Origin: Streptomyces sp. NBC_00250
Lineage (GTDB): Bacteria > Actinomycetota > Actinomycetes > Streptomycetales > Streptomycetaceae
Assembly: GCF_036192275.1 (NCBI RefSeq)
Contig: NZ_CP108088.1
Location: 3,721,501 to 3,785,500 of the forward strand
DNA length: 64,000 nucleotides
Direction of reading: 5' to 3'
This document shows, piece after piece, positions 35,946 to 44,767 of this stretch. The notes beneath the pieces were generated by a model. It ran no database searches, was not told the DNA's origin, and worked only from the letters and a program-made list of their open reading frames with translations. The position numbers and the translations under genes were made by a program. The first letter of the stretch is position 1. Each line of letters opens with the position of its first letter.

Positions 35946-38396
35946 CTACAGCTTCTCGACCGGCGCGTACCGCAGCAGCAGCCGCTTCGGCTTCTCGTCG
36001 CCGAAGTCGATCGTCGCCTGGGCGTCCGCGCCCGCACCGGTCACCGTCATGACCGTGCCGAGTCCGAACTGGTCGTGCGTGACCCGGTCACCGACCTGCA
36101 GGGAGATCACCGGCTTCTCCCCGGCACGCCGGGTGGCGAAGCCCGAGGGACCGGAGCGCGAGCGGGACGAGGAGAGCGAGGAGGTGATCCCCGAGGTCGG
36201 CCCGGCGGGCTTCGCCATCGGACCGGTCCGCTTCCACTCCAGGTACGCGGGCGGGATCTCCTCCAGGAAGCGCGAGGCCGGGTTGTACGAGGGCTGGCCC
36301 CAGGCACTGCGCATCGACGAGCGCGTGAGGTAGAGCCGCTCCCGCGCGCGCGTGATGCCCACGTACGCGAGGCGCCGCTCCTCCTCCAGCTCCTTCGCCT
36401 GCCCGAGGGCGCGCATGTGCGGGAAGACGCCGTCCTCCATGCCCGTCAGGAACACGACCGGGAACTCGAGGCCCTTGGCGGTGTGCAGGGTCATCAGGGT
36501 GATGACGCCCCGGCCCTCCTCGTCCTCGTCCGGGATCTGGTCGGAGTCGGCGACGAGCGCGACCTTCTCCAGGAACTCGGCGAGGGTCGCGGGCTCCTCT
36601 CCGCGCTCCTGCTCGAACTCCAGGGCCACGGCGGCGAGTTCCTGGAGGTTCTCGATCCGGGTCTCGTCCTGCGGGTCGGTCGAGGCCTGGAGCTCGGCCA
36701 GATAGCCGGTGCGCTCCAGGACGGCCTCCAGGACGACGGCGGGGCCCGCGCCGGACTCGACGACGGTACGCAGCTCGTCCATCAGCGCGTTGAAGCGCTT
36801 GACGGCGTTCGCCGAGCGCGCGGCCATGCCGTACGCCTCGTCGACCCGCTTGAGGGCCTGCGGGAAGGTGATCTTCTCGCGCAGCGAGAGGGCGTCGATC
36901 ATCGCCTCGGCGCGCTCGCCGATGCCCCGCTTGGGGACGTTGAGGATGCGGCGCAGCGGGACGTTGTCCTCGGGGTTGGCGAGGACGCGCAGGTACGCGA
37001 GGACGTCCCGGACCTCCTTGCGCTCGTAGAAGCGCACGCCGCCGACGACCTTGTAGGGCAGTCCGACGCGGATGAAGATCTCTTCGAAGACACGGGACTG
37101 GGCGTTGGTCCGGTAGAAGACGGCGACGTCCCCGGCCTTGGCCTCGCCCGCGTCCGTGAGCCGGTCGATCTCGTCGGCGACGAACTGGGCCTCGTCGTGC
37201 TCGGTGTCGGCGACGTAGCCGGTGATCTGCGAACCGGCGCCCGCGTTCGTCCAGAGGTTCTTGGGGCGGCGGGACTCGTTGCGCTCGATGACGGCGTTCG
37301 CGGCGGAGAGGATCGTCTGCGTGGAGCGGTAGTTCTGCTCCAGGAGGATCGTCGTCGCGTCCGGGTAGTCCTCCTCGAACTGGAGGATGTTGCGGATGGT
37401 CGCGCCGCGGAAGGCGTAGATCGACTGGTCGGCGTCACCGACGACGCACAGCTCGGCCGGGCCGAGGTCCTCGTAGCCGGTGCCGACGAGCTCCCGCACG
37501 AGGGTGTACTGGGCGTGGTTGGTGTCCTGGTACTCGTCGACGAGCACGTGACGGAAGCGGCGGCGGTAGTGCTCCGCGACGTCGGGGAACGCCTGCAGCA
37601 GATGGACCGTCGTCATGATGATGTCGTCGAAGTCCAGGGCGTTGGCCTCGCGCAGCCGCGCCTGGTACATCCGGTACGCCTCGGCGAGCGTCTTCTCGAA
37701 GCCGTCGACGGCCTGGTCGGCGAAGCTCTCCTCGTCGATCAGCTCGTTCTTGAGGTTCGAGATCTTGGCACTGAACGACTTCGGCGGGAACTTCTTCGGG
37801 TCGAGGTCCAGGTCACGGCAGACCAGGGACATCAGCCGCTTGGAGTCGGCGGCGTCGTAGATCGAGAAGGAGGAGGTGAAGCCGAGCCTCTTCGACTCGC
37901 GGCGCAGGATGCGGACGCACGCGCTGTGGAAGGTCATCACCCACATCGCGTTGGCGCGCGGCCCGACGAGCTGCTCGACGCGCTCCTTCATCTCGCCGGC
38001 GGCCTTGTTCGTGAAGGTGATCGCCAGTATCTGGCCGGGGTGCACGTGCCGTGAGCCCAGGAGGTGGGCGATGCGGTGGGTGAGCACCCGGGTCTTGCCG
38101 GATCCCGCACCGGCGACGATGAGCAGCGGGGTGTCGGTGTGGACGACGGCGGCGCGCTGCTGCTCGTTCAGCCCGTCCAGGAGCGCGGCGGTGTCCACGA
38201 CGGGGCGGGGGGCGCCGTCGCGGTAGTGCGTGTCCCGGGCGGGCGGAGGCACGTCGAAGTGCTCCCCGAAGAGGTCGTGCGGGACGTCCTCCACGGCCGG
38301 GGAGCCGTGCTCGTCGTCCTCGGGGTGGGGCGGGGGCTCCTCCGAGGAGTGGTTCTGGAGGCCGGCCAGGAAGCTGTCGTCAAAGAGGCTGCTCAT
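35946..38396 (-). CDS. pcrA: ATP-dependent DNA helicase PcrA/UvrD1
   Basis: This superfamily 1A 3'-5' DNA helicase acts in nucleotide excision repair, replication restart and clearing of RecA filaments. The 816-residue protein has an acidic N-terminal extension of about 75 residues, then Q motif LNEQQRAAV, Walker A AGAGSGKT, motif II VDEYQDTN, QSIYAFRGA, LEQNYRST, VMTLHTAKGLEF-type TLHTAKGLEFPVV and VGITRARERLYLT. The PcrA-type C-terminal domain follows (VGDRVTHDQFGLGTVM). A promoter matching the actinobacterial DNA-damage consensus lies directly upstream. Confidence 0.96.
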   Translation of the reverse strand: MSSLFDDSFLAGLQNHSSEEPPPHPEDDEHGSPAVEDVPHDLFGEHFDVPPPARDTHYRDGAPRPVVDTAALLDGLNEQQRAAVVHTDTPLLIVAGAGSGKTRVLTHRIAHLLGSRHVHPGQILAITFTNKAAGEMKERVEQLVGPRANAMWVMTFHSACVRILRRESKRLGFTSSFSIYDAADSKRLMSLVCRDLDLDPKKFPPKSFSAKISNLKNELIDEESFADQAVDGFEKTLAEAYRMYQARLREANALDFDDIIMTTVHLLQAFPDVAEHYRRRFRHVLVDEYQDTNHAQYTLVRELVGTGYEDLGPAELCVVGDADQSIYAFRGATIRNILQFEEDYPDATTILLEQNYRSTQTILSAANAVIERNESRRPKNLWTNAGAGSQITGYVADTEHDEAQFVADEIDRLTDAGEAKAGDVAVFYRTNAQSRVFEEIFIRVGLPYKVVGGVRFYERKEVRDVLAYLRVLANPEDNVPLRRILNVPKRGIGERAEAMIDALSLREKITFPQALKRVDEAYGMAARSANAVKRFNALMDELRTVVESGAGPAVVLEAVLERTGYLAELQASTDPQDETRIENLQELAAVALEFEQERGEEPATLAEFLEKVALVADSDQIPDEDEEGRGVITLMTLHTAKGLEFPVVFLTGMEDGVFPHMRALGQAKELEEERRLAYVGITRARERLYLTRSSMRSAWGQPSYNPASRFLEEIPPAYLEWKRTGPMAKPAGPTSGITSSLSSSRSRSGPSGFATRRAGEKPVISLQVGDRVTHDQFGLGTVMTVTGAGADAQATIDFGDEKPKRLLLRYAPVEKL

Positions 38397-38405
38397 CGCC
38401 TCACG

Positions 38406-38428
38406 AGTCTAGGACGCCCCACCGACAT
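38406..38428 (-). promoter_or_regulatory. RecA-NDp/PafBC-type promoter of pcrA
   Basis: The minus strand reads ATGTCGGTG, eight bases (GGGCGTCC), TAGACT. This matches TTGTCRGTG-N8-TANNNT except for the first base. The -10 is nine bases from the ATG, so the transcript is leaderless or nearly so. Confidence 0.7.
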
Positions 38429-38532
38429 CCGGGCCCGCCTTCGGGACCCGCCTTCCTCGGCGGCCTGCGGAACCGGTCACACCCCCGGGTCCGGACCCGT
38501 TCCCGGAGGGGTCGCGGGTCACGTCCGGCAGG

Positions 38533-38886
38533 TCACGTCCAGAGGGTCGCGATGAAGATGTTCGCCATGGTCAGACCGCCGACGGCGGCGAAGAGACCCT
38601 TGTCGACCTTCTCCTCGTCGCGCTTCACGTAGACCAGGCCGAGGATCACGACGAGGATCCCGAGCTTGATGCCGATCTTGAGGTTGTTGACGCTCTGGTC
38701 GTCCGCCTGGTTCAGGCCGACCAGCGCGATTCCGGTGACCAGCATGGTCAGCGCGCCGTGCAGCATGGCGGGGCTGAAGCGGGCCGTACCGGCCCCCATC
38801 GCCTTCATCTGGGTGAGGAATCCGCCCAGCAGGGAGGCGATACCGATGATGTGCAGGGCGACGAAGACATTGATGAGTACGTCCAT
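38533..38886 (-). CDS. Small four-helix membrane protein
   Basis: The 117-residue protein is almost wholly hydrophobic, with four membrane segments (about 2-22, 38-56, 66-83 and 95-114) and the segment VFVALHIIGIASLLGGFL. It resembles short actinobacterial integral membrane proteins of unknown role. ATG 38886 is chosen because upstream sequence reads as noncoding; the ribosome site is weak. Confidence 0.75.
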   Translation of the reverse strand: MDVLINVFVALHIIGIASLLGGFLTQMKAMGAGTARFSPAMLHGALTMLVTGIALVGLNQADDQSVNNLKIGIKLGILVVILGLVYVKRDEEKVDKGLFAAVGGLTMANIFIATLWT

Positions 38887-39228
38887 GGGCCGGAGCCTAA
38901 CCGGGGCCCTAGCACCGCCCTCCGGCCGGGTCCACCCGCTCCGGCACTTCGGTCGGACGATCGTCGGAAAGCCCCCGGGCCCGTCACCCCGGGCGAAAGA
39001 CATCGGTCGACGACCGTCAACTGTCATCAATAGCGGTCATCCCACCGCCCGGCGGTGACCCCAGGTTTAGCGTCCTGGAGCAGGTGACCGGCTCCCCACC
39101 ACCACCGGCGATCCGGCGGTTGTCGGTCACCCCCGCCGAGAAAACCCGGCGGCGGGCCGTCTCCCCTGTGACGGCCCGTCGTCGGCCCGGCGGGCCCGCC
39201 CCTCGGACAGAGGATGTGACCCGCCCTC
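38887..39228. other. Gene-free region upstream of the NlpC/P60 gene
   Basis: About 340 bases without a gene, divergent between the small membrane protein and the NlpC/P60 hydrolase. A stem near 39126-39152 (CCCGCCG / CGGCGGCGGG around an A-rich loop) is visible. No c-di-AMP riboswitch pattern was recognised. Confidence 0.4.
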
Positions 39229-40362
39229 GTGGCAGCACACCGAAAACCCAAGCAGTCGCCCCTCGGTGGTCAGGCGGGCCGCACCGCCGCCACACTCGCC
39301 CTCGCCTCCGCCGCGACCGCGACGCTTTTCGAGGGGTCCGGGCACGCGGAACCCCGCCCCACCACCGCCCAGGTCAAGGACAAGGTCGACCGGCTCTACG
39401 AAGAGGCCGAGGTCGCGACCGAGCGGTACAACGGGGCGAAGGAGAAGGCGGACGAGGCCCGCGCCGCGTTCGAGCGGCTGCGCGACGAGGCCGCCCGCAG
39501 GACCCAGCGGCTCAACACCGCGAGGGACGGGCTCGGGACCATGGCCGCCGCCCAGTACCGCTCCGGCGGCCTCGACCCCGCCGTGCAGCTCGCGCTCACC
39601 TCCGACCCCGACCGGTACCTGGAGCGGGCCGCGCTCGCCGAGAAGGCCGCGGACCGGCAGGCGGCCGCCGTCAGCGCGGTACGGCGCGAGCTCGCCGCGG
39701 TACGGCAGCTGCGCGCCGAGTCGACGGGACGCCTGGACGCGCTGCGCGGGCACGAGACGGAGCTGCGGCGACAGAAGGCGGCCGTGCTGGGCAAGCTCCA
39801 GGCGGCACGGACCCTGCTCGCCCGGCTCACCACGGAGGAACGGGCCCGGTACGAAGCGGCCGAGGCCGGCCGCGACGGCTCGGGCCACGACGGCTCGGGC
39901 ACCACGGCCGGGACCAGCGGCACCGGTGGTACGGCCACGGCCGCCACCGCCACCGCCACCACGCGGGCCGACCGCTCCTCGGGCGGCGACCGCGGACCGG
40001 TGACGGCCCCGAACGCACGGGCCGCCCAGGCCGTCTCCTTCGCCCACGCCCAGCTCGGCAAGCCGTACGTGTGGGGGGCGACGGGTCCCTCCGCGTACGA
40101 CTGCTCGGGCCTGACCCAGGCCGCCTGGCGCGCGGCCGGTGTCTCCCTGCCGCGCACCACGTACACCCAGATCAACGCCGGCCGGCGCGTCTCCCGGTCC
40201 CAGCTCGCCCCCGGTGACCTGATCTTCTTCTACTCCGGGATCAGCCACGTCGGGCTCTACATCGGCGGCGGCCAGATGATCCACGCCCCCCGCCCCGGCG
40301 CCCCGGTGCGGGTAGCCCCCATCGACGAGATGCCGTTCGCGGGAGCGACCCGGGTGGGATGA
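39229..40362 (+). CDS. Secreted NlpC/P60 peptidoglycan hydrolase
   Basis: The 377-residue protein has a signal peptide (to about HAEP, 40) and two long coiled-coil regions (about 48-125 and 140-215), typical of autoinhibited P60 endopeptidases. A Ser/Thr/Gly linker leads to an NlpC/P60 domain (about 265-377). The catalytic set is visible: Cys292 in YDCSGLTQ, His340 in SHVGLYIG and His352 in MIHAP. It should cleave the D-Glu-(m)A2pm bond in peptidoglycan stems. GTG start; the nearest purine-rich site, AGAGGA, is about 14 bases upstream. Confidence 0.9.
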   Translation: MAAHRKPKQSPLGGQAGRTAATLALASAATATLFEGSGHAEPRPTTAQVKDKVDRLYEEAEVATERYNGAKEKADEARAAFERLRDEAARRTQRLNTARDGLGTMAAAQYRSGGLDPAVQLALTSDPDRYLERAALAEKAADRQAAAVSAVRRELAAVRQLRAESTGRLDALRGHETELRRQKAAVLGKLQAARTLLARLTTEERARYEAAEAGRDGSGHDGSGTTAGTSGTGGTATAATATATTRADRSSGGDRGPVTAPNARAAQAVSFAHAQLGKPYVWGATGPSAYDCSGLTQAAWRAAGVSLPRTTYTQINAGRRVSRSQLAPGDLIFFYSGISHVGLYIGGGQMIHAPRPGAPVRVAPIDEMPFAGATRVG

Positions 40363-40483
40363 CGGGCTCGCCCCGAACCAGCCCCATCGGCGGAGACGGC
40401 CCCGACCGGGCGGCCCGGCGCGGGTGGCCCGACCGGGCAAGCCCGGCGCAGGTTGGCCGACGAGGCAGCCCGGCGCAGGCCGC

Positions 40484-41200
40484 TCAGACCAGGCGGCGGG
40501 CCGTTGCCCAGCGGGTCAGCTCGTGGCGGTTGGAGAGCTGGAGCTTCCGCAGCACCGCCGAGACGTGCGACTCGACCGTCTTCACCGAGATGTAGAGCTG
40601 CTTGGCGATCTCCTTGTACGCGTACCCCCGGGCGATCAGCCGCAGCACCTCCCGCTCCCGCTGGGTCAGCCGGTCCATGTCCTCGTCCACCGGCGGCGCG
40701 TCCGTCGACGCGAAGGCGTCCAGGACGAATCCGGCGAGCCGGGGCGAGAAGACGGCGTCGCCCTCCTGGACCCGGAAGATCGAGTCGACCAGGTCGGTAC
40801 CGGTGATCGTCTTGGTGACATAGCCCCGGGCACCGCCCCGGATCACCCCGATGACGTCCTCGGCCGCGTCCGAGACGGACAGGGCGAGGAAGCGGACCGG
40901 GTCGTCCGCCGCGCCCATCAGGCTCGCGCAGCGGCGCAGCACCTCGACCCCGCCGCCGCCCGGCAGGTGCACGTCGAGGAGGACGACCTCGGGGCGGGTC
41001 GCCGTGATGACGGTGACCGCCTGGTCGACGTCGGCGGCCTCGCCGACCACCTCGACGCCGGTGACCTCGGTCCGGCCGATCTCGGCCTGCACTCCCGTAC
41101 GGAACATCCGGTGGTCGTCGACGAGCACCACCCGCACCCGGCGCTCCGGGCCGGCCGCCCCCGCCTCGGTTCCGGTCGCTGCTCCGGTCTCGTCGCTCAT
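40484..41200 (-). CDS. LuxR-family response regulator
   Basis: The 238-residue NarL/FixJ-type regulator has a receiver domain (about 21-150) with acidic pocket DD (28-29), phosphoacceptor D76 (VVLLDVHLPG), conserved Ser/Thr and Lys (YVTKTI). The C-terminal LuxR helix-turn-helix (about 175-235) reads LTQREREVLRLIARGYAYKEIAKQL and ISVKTVESHVSAVLRKL. The start overlaps the histidine-kinase stop (ATGA), so the pair is a two-component system. Likely targets include the divergent promoter region at 42466-42621. Confidence 0.95.
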   Translation of the reverse strand: MSDETGAATGTEAGAAGPERRVRVVLVDDHRMFRTGVQAEIGRTEVTGVEVVGEAADVDQAVTVITATRPEVVLLDVHLPGGGGVEVLRRCASLMGAADDPVRFLALSVSDAAEDVIGVIRGGARGYVTKTITGTDLVDSIFRVQEGDAVFSPRLAGFVLDAFASTDAPPVDEDMDRLTQREREVLRLIARGYAYKEIAKQLYISVKTVESHVSAVLRKLQLSNRHELTRWATARRLV

Positions 41201-42465
41201 CCGTCCGCCCTCTCCATCTCAAGCTCCACTTCGGTGCCCCCGCCCGGCACGGACCGAAGCCGGGCCGTACCGCCGTTGCGCTGCATCCGGCCGATGATCG
41301 ATTCTCGTACGCCCATCCGGTCCTCGGGCACCGCGTCCAGGTCGAAGCCCGGTCCCCGGTCCCGGACCGAGACGAAGACCGAGCGGCCCTCCACCTCCGC
41401 GTACACCTGCACGGCCCCACCCTCGCCACCGTACTTCGCGGCGTTGACCATCGCCTCGCGCGCGGCCTGCATCTGTGCGACCAGACCCTCGTCGAGCGGG
41501 CAGTCGCCGACGACGACCACCTCGATGGGGACCCCGTGCTGGTCCTCGACCTCGGCGGCGGACTTCTTCACCGCCTCCGCGAGGGTCTCGGGCTCCTCGT
41601 CCTTGTCCTTGCCGTTGCCCTCGGGCTTGTAGAGCCAGTTCCGCAGCTCCCGCTCCTGGGCGCGGGCGAGGCGGCGGACCTCGCCGGCGTCCTCGGCGTT
41701 GCGCTGGATCAGGGTGAGGGTGTGCAGCACCGAGTCGTGGACGTGGGCCGCCACCTCGGCGCGCTCCTGGGCGCGGATGCGCATGGTCCGCTCCTCCGTC
41801 AGGTCCTGGGACATCCGGACCAGCCAGGGGCCGGTGAGCAGGGCTATGCCGGTGAGGACCGCGACCGCCGCGGTGAGGGCCGTGCCGAGCTGGGCGACGG
41901 AGCCGCGGACCACCAGGAAGACGGCGAGGCCGGTGCCGACCAGGGCGACGCCGACGAGGGCGCGTACGAGGTGGAAGGCGCGTGTGTGGCGCCCGGGGTC
42001 GGTCCAGCTGGCCCGCCGGGCGTTGTCCGCCTGGCGCCAGACCAGGGCGACACCGCCGGAGACGAGGAGCAGGGGCCAGAGGTAGCGTCCGGACTGGTTG
42101 TCGGCGCTTATCTTCACGACGAGGGCCGCGGCGCCGAGCCCGAGCACGATGAAGGCGAAGAGCTGTCCCCGGTCGGGCTTGCGCAGTCTGCGGCGCCCTT
42201 CGGGGGTGGTCTCGAAGACGGAGCGCGGGGCGGTCCGTCCGCCGACACCGAGCGGCACGACGATCCAGAAGGCCGCGTAGATCAGAAGTCCGAGGCCGTC
42301 CAGGAAGAACATGACCAGGAAGGCCACGCGGACCCAGACGACCGGCAGCCCGAGGTGCCCGGCGAGGCCGCGTGCGACACCGCCGAGCCATCGCCCGTCG
42401 GCGCTCCGGTAGAGCTTGCGCACGGGCGGTTCGTCGGTGTCGGTGACACGAGCGGCTGCGGACAT
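41197..42465 (-). CDS. PspC-type sensor histidine kinase
   Basis: The 422-residue protein has an N-terminal PspC domain (about 16-75; LYRSADGRWLGGVARGLAGHLG), several membrane helices (about 45-72, 102-117, 128-143, 168-215) and a HisKA_3 dimerisation domain with H243 in HVHDSVLHTL. The HATPase region has AAREAMVNAAKYGG (N box), VRDRGPGFDLD and GMGV-like MGVRESIIGRM. PspC modules sense envelope stress. It is paired with the overlapping LuxR-type regulator and divergent from another PspC protein. Confidence 0.93.
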   Translation of the reverse strand: MSAAARVTDTDEPPVRKLYRSADGRWLGGVARGLAGHLGLPVVWVRVAFLVMFFLDGLGLLIYAAFWIVVPLGVGGRTAPRSVFETTPEGRRRLRKPDRGQLFAFIVLGLGAAALVVKISADNQSGRYLWPLLLVSGGVALVWRQADNARRASWTDPGRHTRAFHLVRALVGVALVGTGLAVFLVVRGSVAQLGTALTAAVAVLTGIALLTGPWLVRMSQDLTEERTMRIRAQERAEVAAHVHDSVLHTLTLIQRNAEDAGEVRRLARAQERELRNWLYKPEGNGKDKDEEPETLAEAVKKSAAEVEDQHGVPIEVVVVGDCPLDEGLVAQMQAAREAMVNAAKYGGEGGAVQVYAEVEGRSVFVSVRDRGPGFDLDAVPEDRMGVRESIIGRMQRNGGTARLRSVPGGGTEVELEMERADG

Positions 42466-42501
42466 GCACCGATCGTCACACGTTCGGCACGCCCGGGACA
42501 T

Positions 42502-42580
42502 CAGGGTCGGCCCTGAGATCGTCCCTGGTACCGCCTCGGGGAGAACGGGGCTCCGAATATCAGGGTCGGGCCAGGGTCGG
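42502..42580. promoter_or_regulatory. Three CAGGGTCGG repeats in the HK/PspC divergent promoter
   Basis: Copies lie at 42502-42510, 42561-42569 and 42572-42580. The first forms the palindrome TCAGGGTCGGCCCTGA. The spacing and location between divergent sensor genes suggest binding sites for the neighbouring response regulator. Confidence 0.5.
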
Positions 42581-42621
42581 CCCCGGTGCCGCTCGGCGTC
42601 ACGGGCGGTCACCATGGACGC

Positions 42622-43965
42622 ATGACGAGTTCGATGCCTTCGCAGCACGAGGCCCCGCCGCCGGCGGAGGCCGCTTCCGCCCTGCCCCTGCGGCGCTCGC
42701 GCAGCAGCAAGGTCGTGGGCGGTGTCTGCGGCGGCCTCGGCCGGTACTTCGACCTGGACCCGGTGATCTTCCGGGTGGTGGTCGGTGTGCTCGCGCTGCC
42801 GGGCGGCCTCGGGCTGATCGTCTACGGCTTCGCCTGGCTGCTGATCCCGCTCGTGGGCGAGGAGGAGAACGAGGGGCGCAGGCTGCTGACCGGCCGCGTC
42901 TCCGGCTCCACCCTGGCCGCCATATTGACCGCCCTGGTGGGCTGCGGGATCTTCCTGTCGATGCTGCACAGCGGGTCGATGATGGGCTCCGCGCTCCTGG
43001 TGGCGTTCGCGCTGTCGTCGGCGGCGCTCTGGTCGCGGCACCGGCAGGCTGGTGCCGCGGAGGCGGAGGGCCGGGAGGACTCGACGGGCGCCGCCTCGGT
43101 CGCCGTCGCCCCGCCCGAGACCAAGGCTCCGCCGCTCGTCGAGTCCCCTTCCTGGTGGAAGGACCCGATCGTCAAGGACGGCTCGACGGGCAAGCTGGCC
43201 ATCGGATACCTGTGGGGGCCGCACGGCATCCTGGACAGCGACGGCCGGGTGGACGGCGAGGTCCCGAAGCCCGGCAGCCAGTGGAACGCCGGCCCCCAGG
43301 CCCCCGGGCGTCCGAAGCCCTCGATCCGGCGGAGTCCGTACTCCATCGCCGGTCTCGTCTTCCTGCTCGCGATGGCCGCGGCCGTCCTCGGCACCGCTCT
43401 CACCTGGGAGAGCCAGCCGCTGAGCACGAGCCTGCAGACCGGTCTGGTCGGGGCCCTCGCGGTGTTCGGCCTCGGCCTGGTCGTCAGCAGCTTCCTGGGC
43501 AGGACCGGGTTCGGCACGATCTTCCACACCGTGGTCACGGCGGGCCTGCTGGCCCTGGCCACAGCGGTGCCCCAACAGATCACCACGGAGTGGATCCGCG
43601 AGACCTGGAGACCGGCCTCGGTCACCGCCGTGCAGCCGCACTACGAGCTGGCCACCGGGGTCGGCACGCTCGATCTGTCGGCGCTGCCCGTCCCGGCGGG
43701 CACGACCGTGTCGACATCGGCGGAGGTGGCCGCCGGACAGCTCAAGGTGATCGTCCCCAAGGACGCGGTGGTGAAGCTCAGTGCCCAGGTGGGGCTCGGC
43801 GATCTGCAGCTGCCGGGCGAACCGCCGAACGACATCGACATCTCTCCGGACCGCGACGCGACCCGGACGCTGAACCCGCCGGCCGGGACCACCCCGGCAG
43901 GCACCCTGGACCTCACGCTGGAGGTCAGCATCGGACAGCTGGAGGTCACCCGTGCTGCTTCATGA
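42622..43965 (+). CDS. PspC-domain membrane protein with DUF4097/LiaF-like tail
   Basis: The 447-residue protein has a PspC domain (24-80; RSSKVVGGVCGGLGRYFDLDPVIFR), further membrane helices (about 92-110, 115-130, 240-262, 270-290, 300-318) and a C-terminal beta-rich region (about 345-447) with repeated strands (GVGTLDLSALPVPAG, VGLGDLQLPG, VSIGQLEV). This tail recalls LiaF/DUF2154-type membrane regulators. With the divergent PspC kinase and LuxR regulator it resembles a LiaFSR-like envelope-stress set. ATG 42622 is preferred over an upstream in-frame ATG. Confidence 0.85.
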   Translation: MTSSMPSQHEAPPPAEAASALPLRRSRSSKVVGGVCGGLGRYFDLDPVIFRVVVGVLALPGGLGLIVYGFAWLLIPLVGEEENEGRRLLTGRVSGSTLAAILTALVGCGIFLSMLHSGSMMGSALLVAFALSSAALWSRHRQAGAAEAEGREDSTGAASVAVAPPETKAPPLVESPSWWKDPIVKDGSTGKLAIGYLWGPHGILDSDGRVDGEVPKPGSQWNAGPQAPGRPKPSIRRSPYSIAGLVFLLAMAAAVLGTALTWESQPLSTSLQTGLVGALAVFGLGLVVSSFLGRTGFGTIFHTVVTAGLLALATAVPQQITTEWIRETWRPASVTAVQPHYELATGVGTLDLSALPVPAGTTVSTSAEVAAGQLKVIVPKDAVVKLSAQVGLGDLQLPGEPPNDIDISPDRDATRTLNPPAGTTPAGTLDLTLEVSIGQLEVTRAAS

Positions 43966-44212
43966 GTTCCGCCCCGGCCGGCTCATCGTCGGCCTCACCG
44001 CCCTCACGCTCGCCGCGGTCTACGCGGGCGACGCCGCCGGGGCCTGGACGACCCCGTGGTACGCCGTGATCCCGGTGCTCTGCGGCGGTCTGGGCCTGGC
44101 AGGGCTCGTGACCTGGGTCGTCTATCGCGTGCGGCGCCGCTCGGCGAGAAGCCGGTCCAGCGACAGCACCGACGCCCCGGCCAGCAGCAGCGGCAGCCAG
44201 GCCATGAGATAG
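43952..44212 (+). CDS. Small two-helix membrane protein
   Basis: The 86-residue protein has two membrane segments (about 12-28 and 35-58), a basic stretch RVRRRSARSR and a Ser-rich tail. The GTG start overlaps the end of the PspC gene by 14 bases, so it is co-translated. Its last 91 bases overlap the 3' end of the convergent doxX-like gene, which is unusual. The tail may be less constrained than the membrane part. Confidence 0.65.
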   Translation: MLLHEFRPGRLIVGLTALTLAAVYAGDAAGAWTTPWYAVIPVLCGGLGLAGLVTWVVYRVRRRSARSRSSDSTDAPASSSGSQAMR

Positions 44213-44676
44213 GCGAGGTCATTGCCGAGGTAGTAGGGGTTCACCTGCCAGCTCACGGTCAGCCAGAGGCTCAGCGAGATCAGCGCCCCACCGAGGGCCG
44301 CCACCCGGGCGAAGAGACCGACCAGGGTGCCGATGCCGACGGCGAGCTCCCCGAAGGCGATGGCGTACCCGAACCCGGCGGGGTTCTTGAGGGCGAGGTC
44401 GACCAGGGCGGGGATGGCCGAGCTGTCGCGGACGCCGGTCATCATCTCGCCGATGGAGCCCGTGCCGGTGTCGGCGAAGAAGGCGGAGTCGGTGAGCTTG
44501 TCGAAGGCGGCGTAGATGAACGTGACCCCGAGGAAGAGCCGCAGCGGAAGGAGGGCGTAGCGGGAGCCGAGCGCCTTCCACCGGTCGAGCCCGCCGAACC
44601 GACCGGAACCGTCCTCGCCACCCGCGCCACCGGTTCCGTCGGCCGTCCTGTCCGTCCGGTCCGCGTGTCCCGTCAT
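44122..44676 (-). CDS. DoxX-family membrane protein
   Basis: The 184-residue protein has a disordered N-terminus (1-45) and four membrane helices. DoxX features include RLFLGVTFIYAAFDKL, a long loop, AIAFGELAVGIGTLVGLFARVAAL and LTVSWQVNPYYLGNDLAYLMAWLPLLLAG. DoxX proteins associate with quinone or redox complexes; the exact role is unknown. ATG 44676 follows GGAGAGG. Its 3' end overlaps a convergent gene. Confidence 0.85.
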   Translation of the reverse strand: MTGHADRTDRTADGTGGAGGEDGSGRFGGLDRWKALGSRYALLPLRLFLGVTFIYAAFDKLTDSAFFADTGTGSIGEMMTGVRDSSAIPALVDLALKNPAGFGYAIAFGELAVGIGTLVGLFARVAALGGALISLSLWLTVSWQVNPYYLGNDLAYLMAWLPLLLAGASVLSLDRLLAERRRTR

Positions 44677-44767
44677 CGTCGGCCACCTCTCCTCGCCCCG
44701 TACGACTGTTCGCGGAACGATTCTCCTCGTCCAGCCTGTGAACGGATACGGGAAGGGGGCCGGACGA

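Noticed and set aside
39118..39130. Further RecA-NDp motif (TTGTCGGTC) upstream of the NlpC/P60 gene
   Set aside because: The ninth base differs and no TANNNT follows at eight bases.
38887..39228. c-di-AMP riboswitch upstream of the NlpC/P60 gene
   Set aside because: No ydaO consensus segments; only a small GC stem is present.
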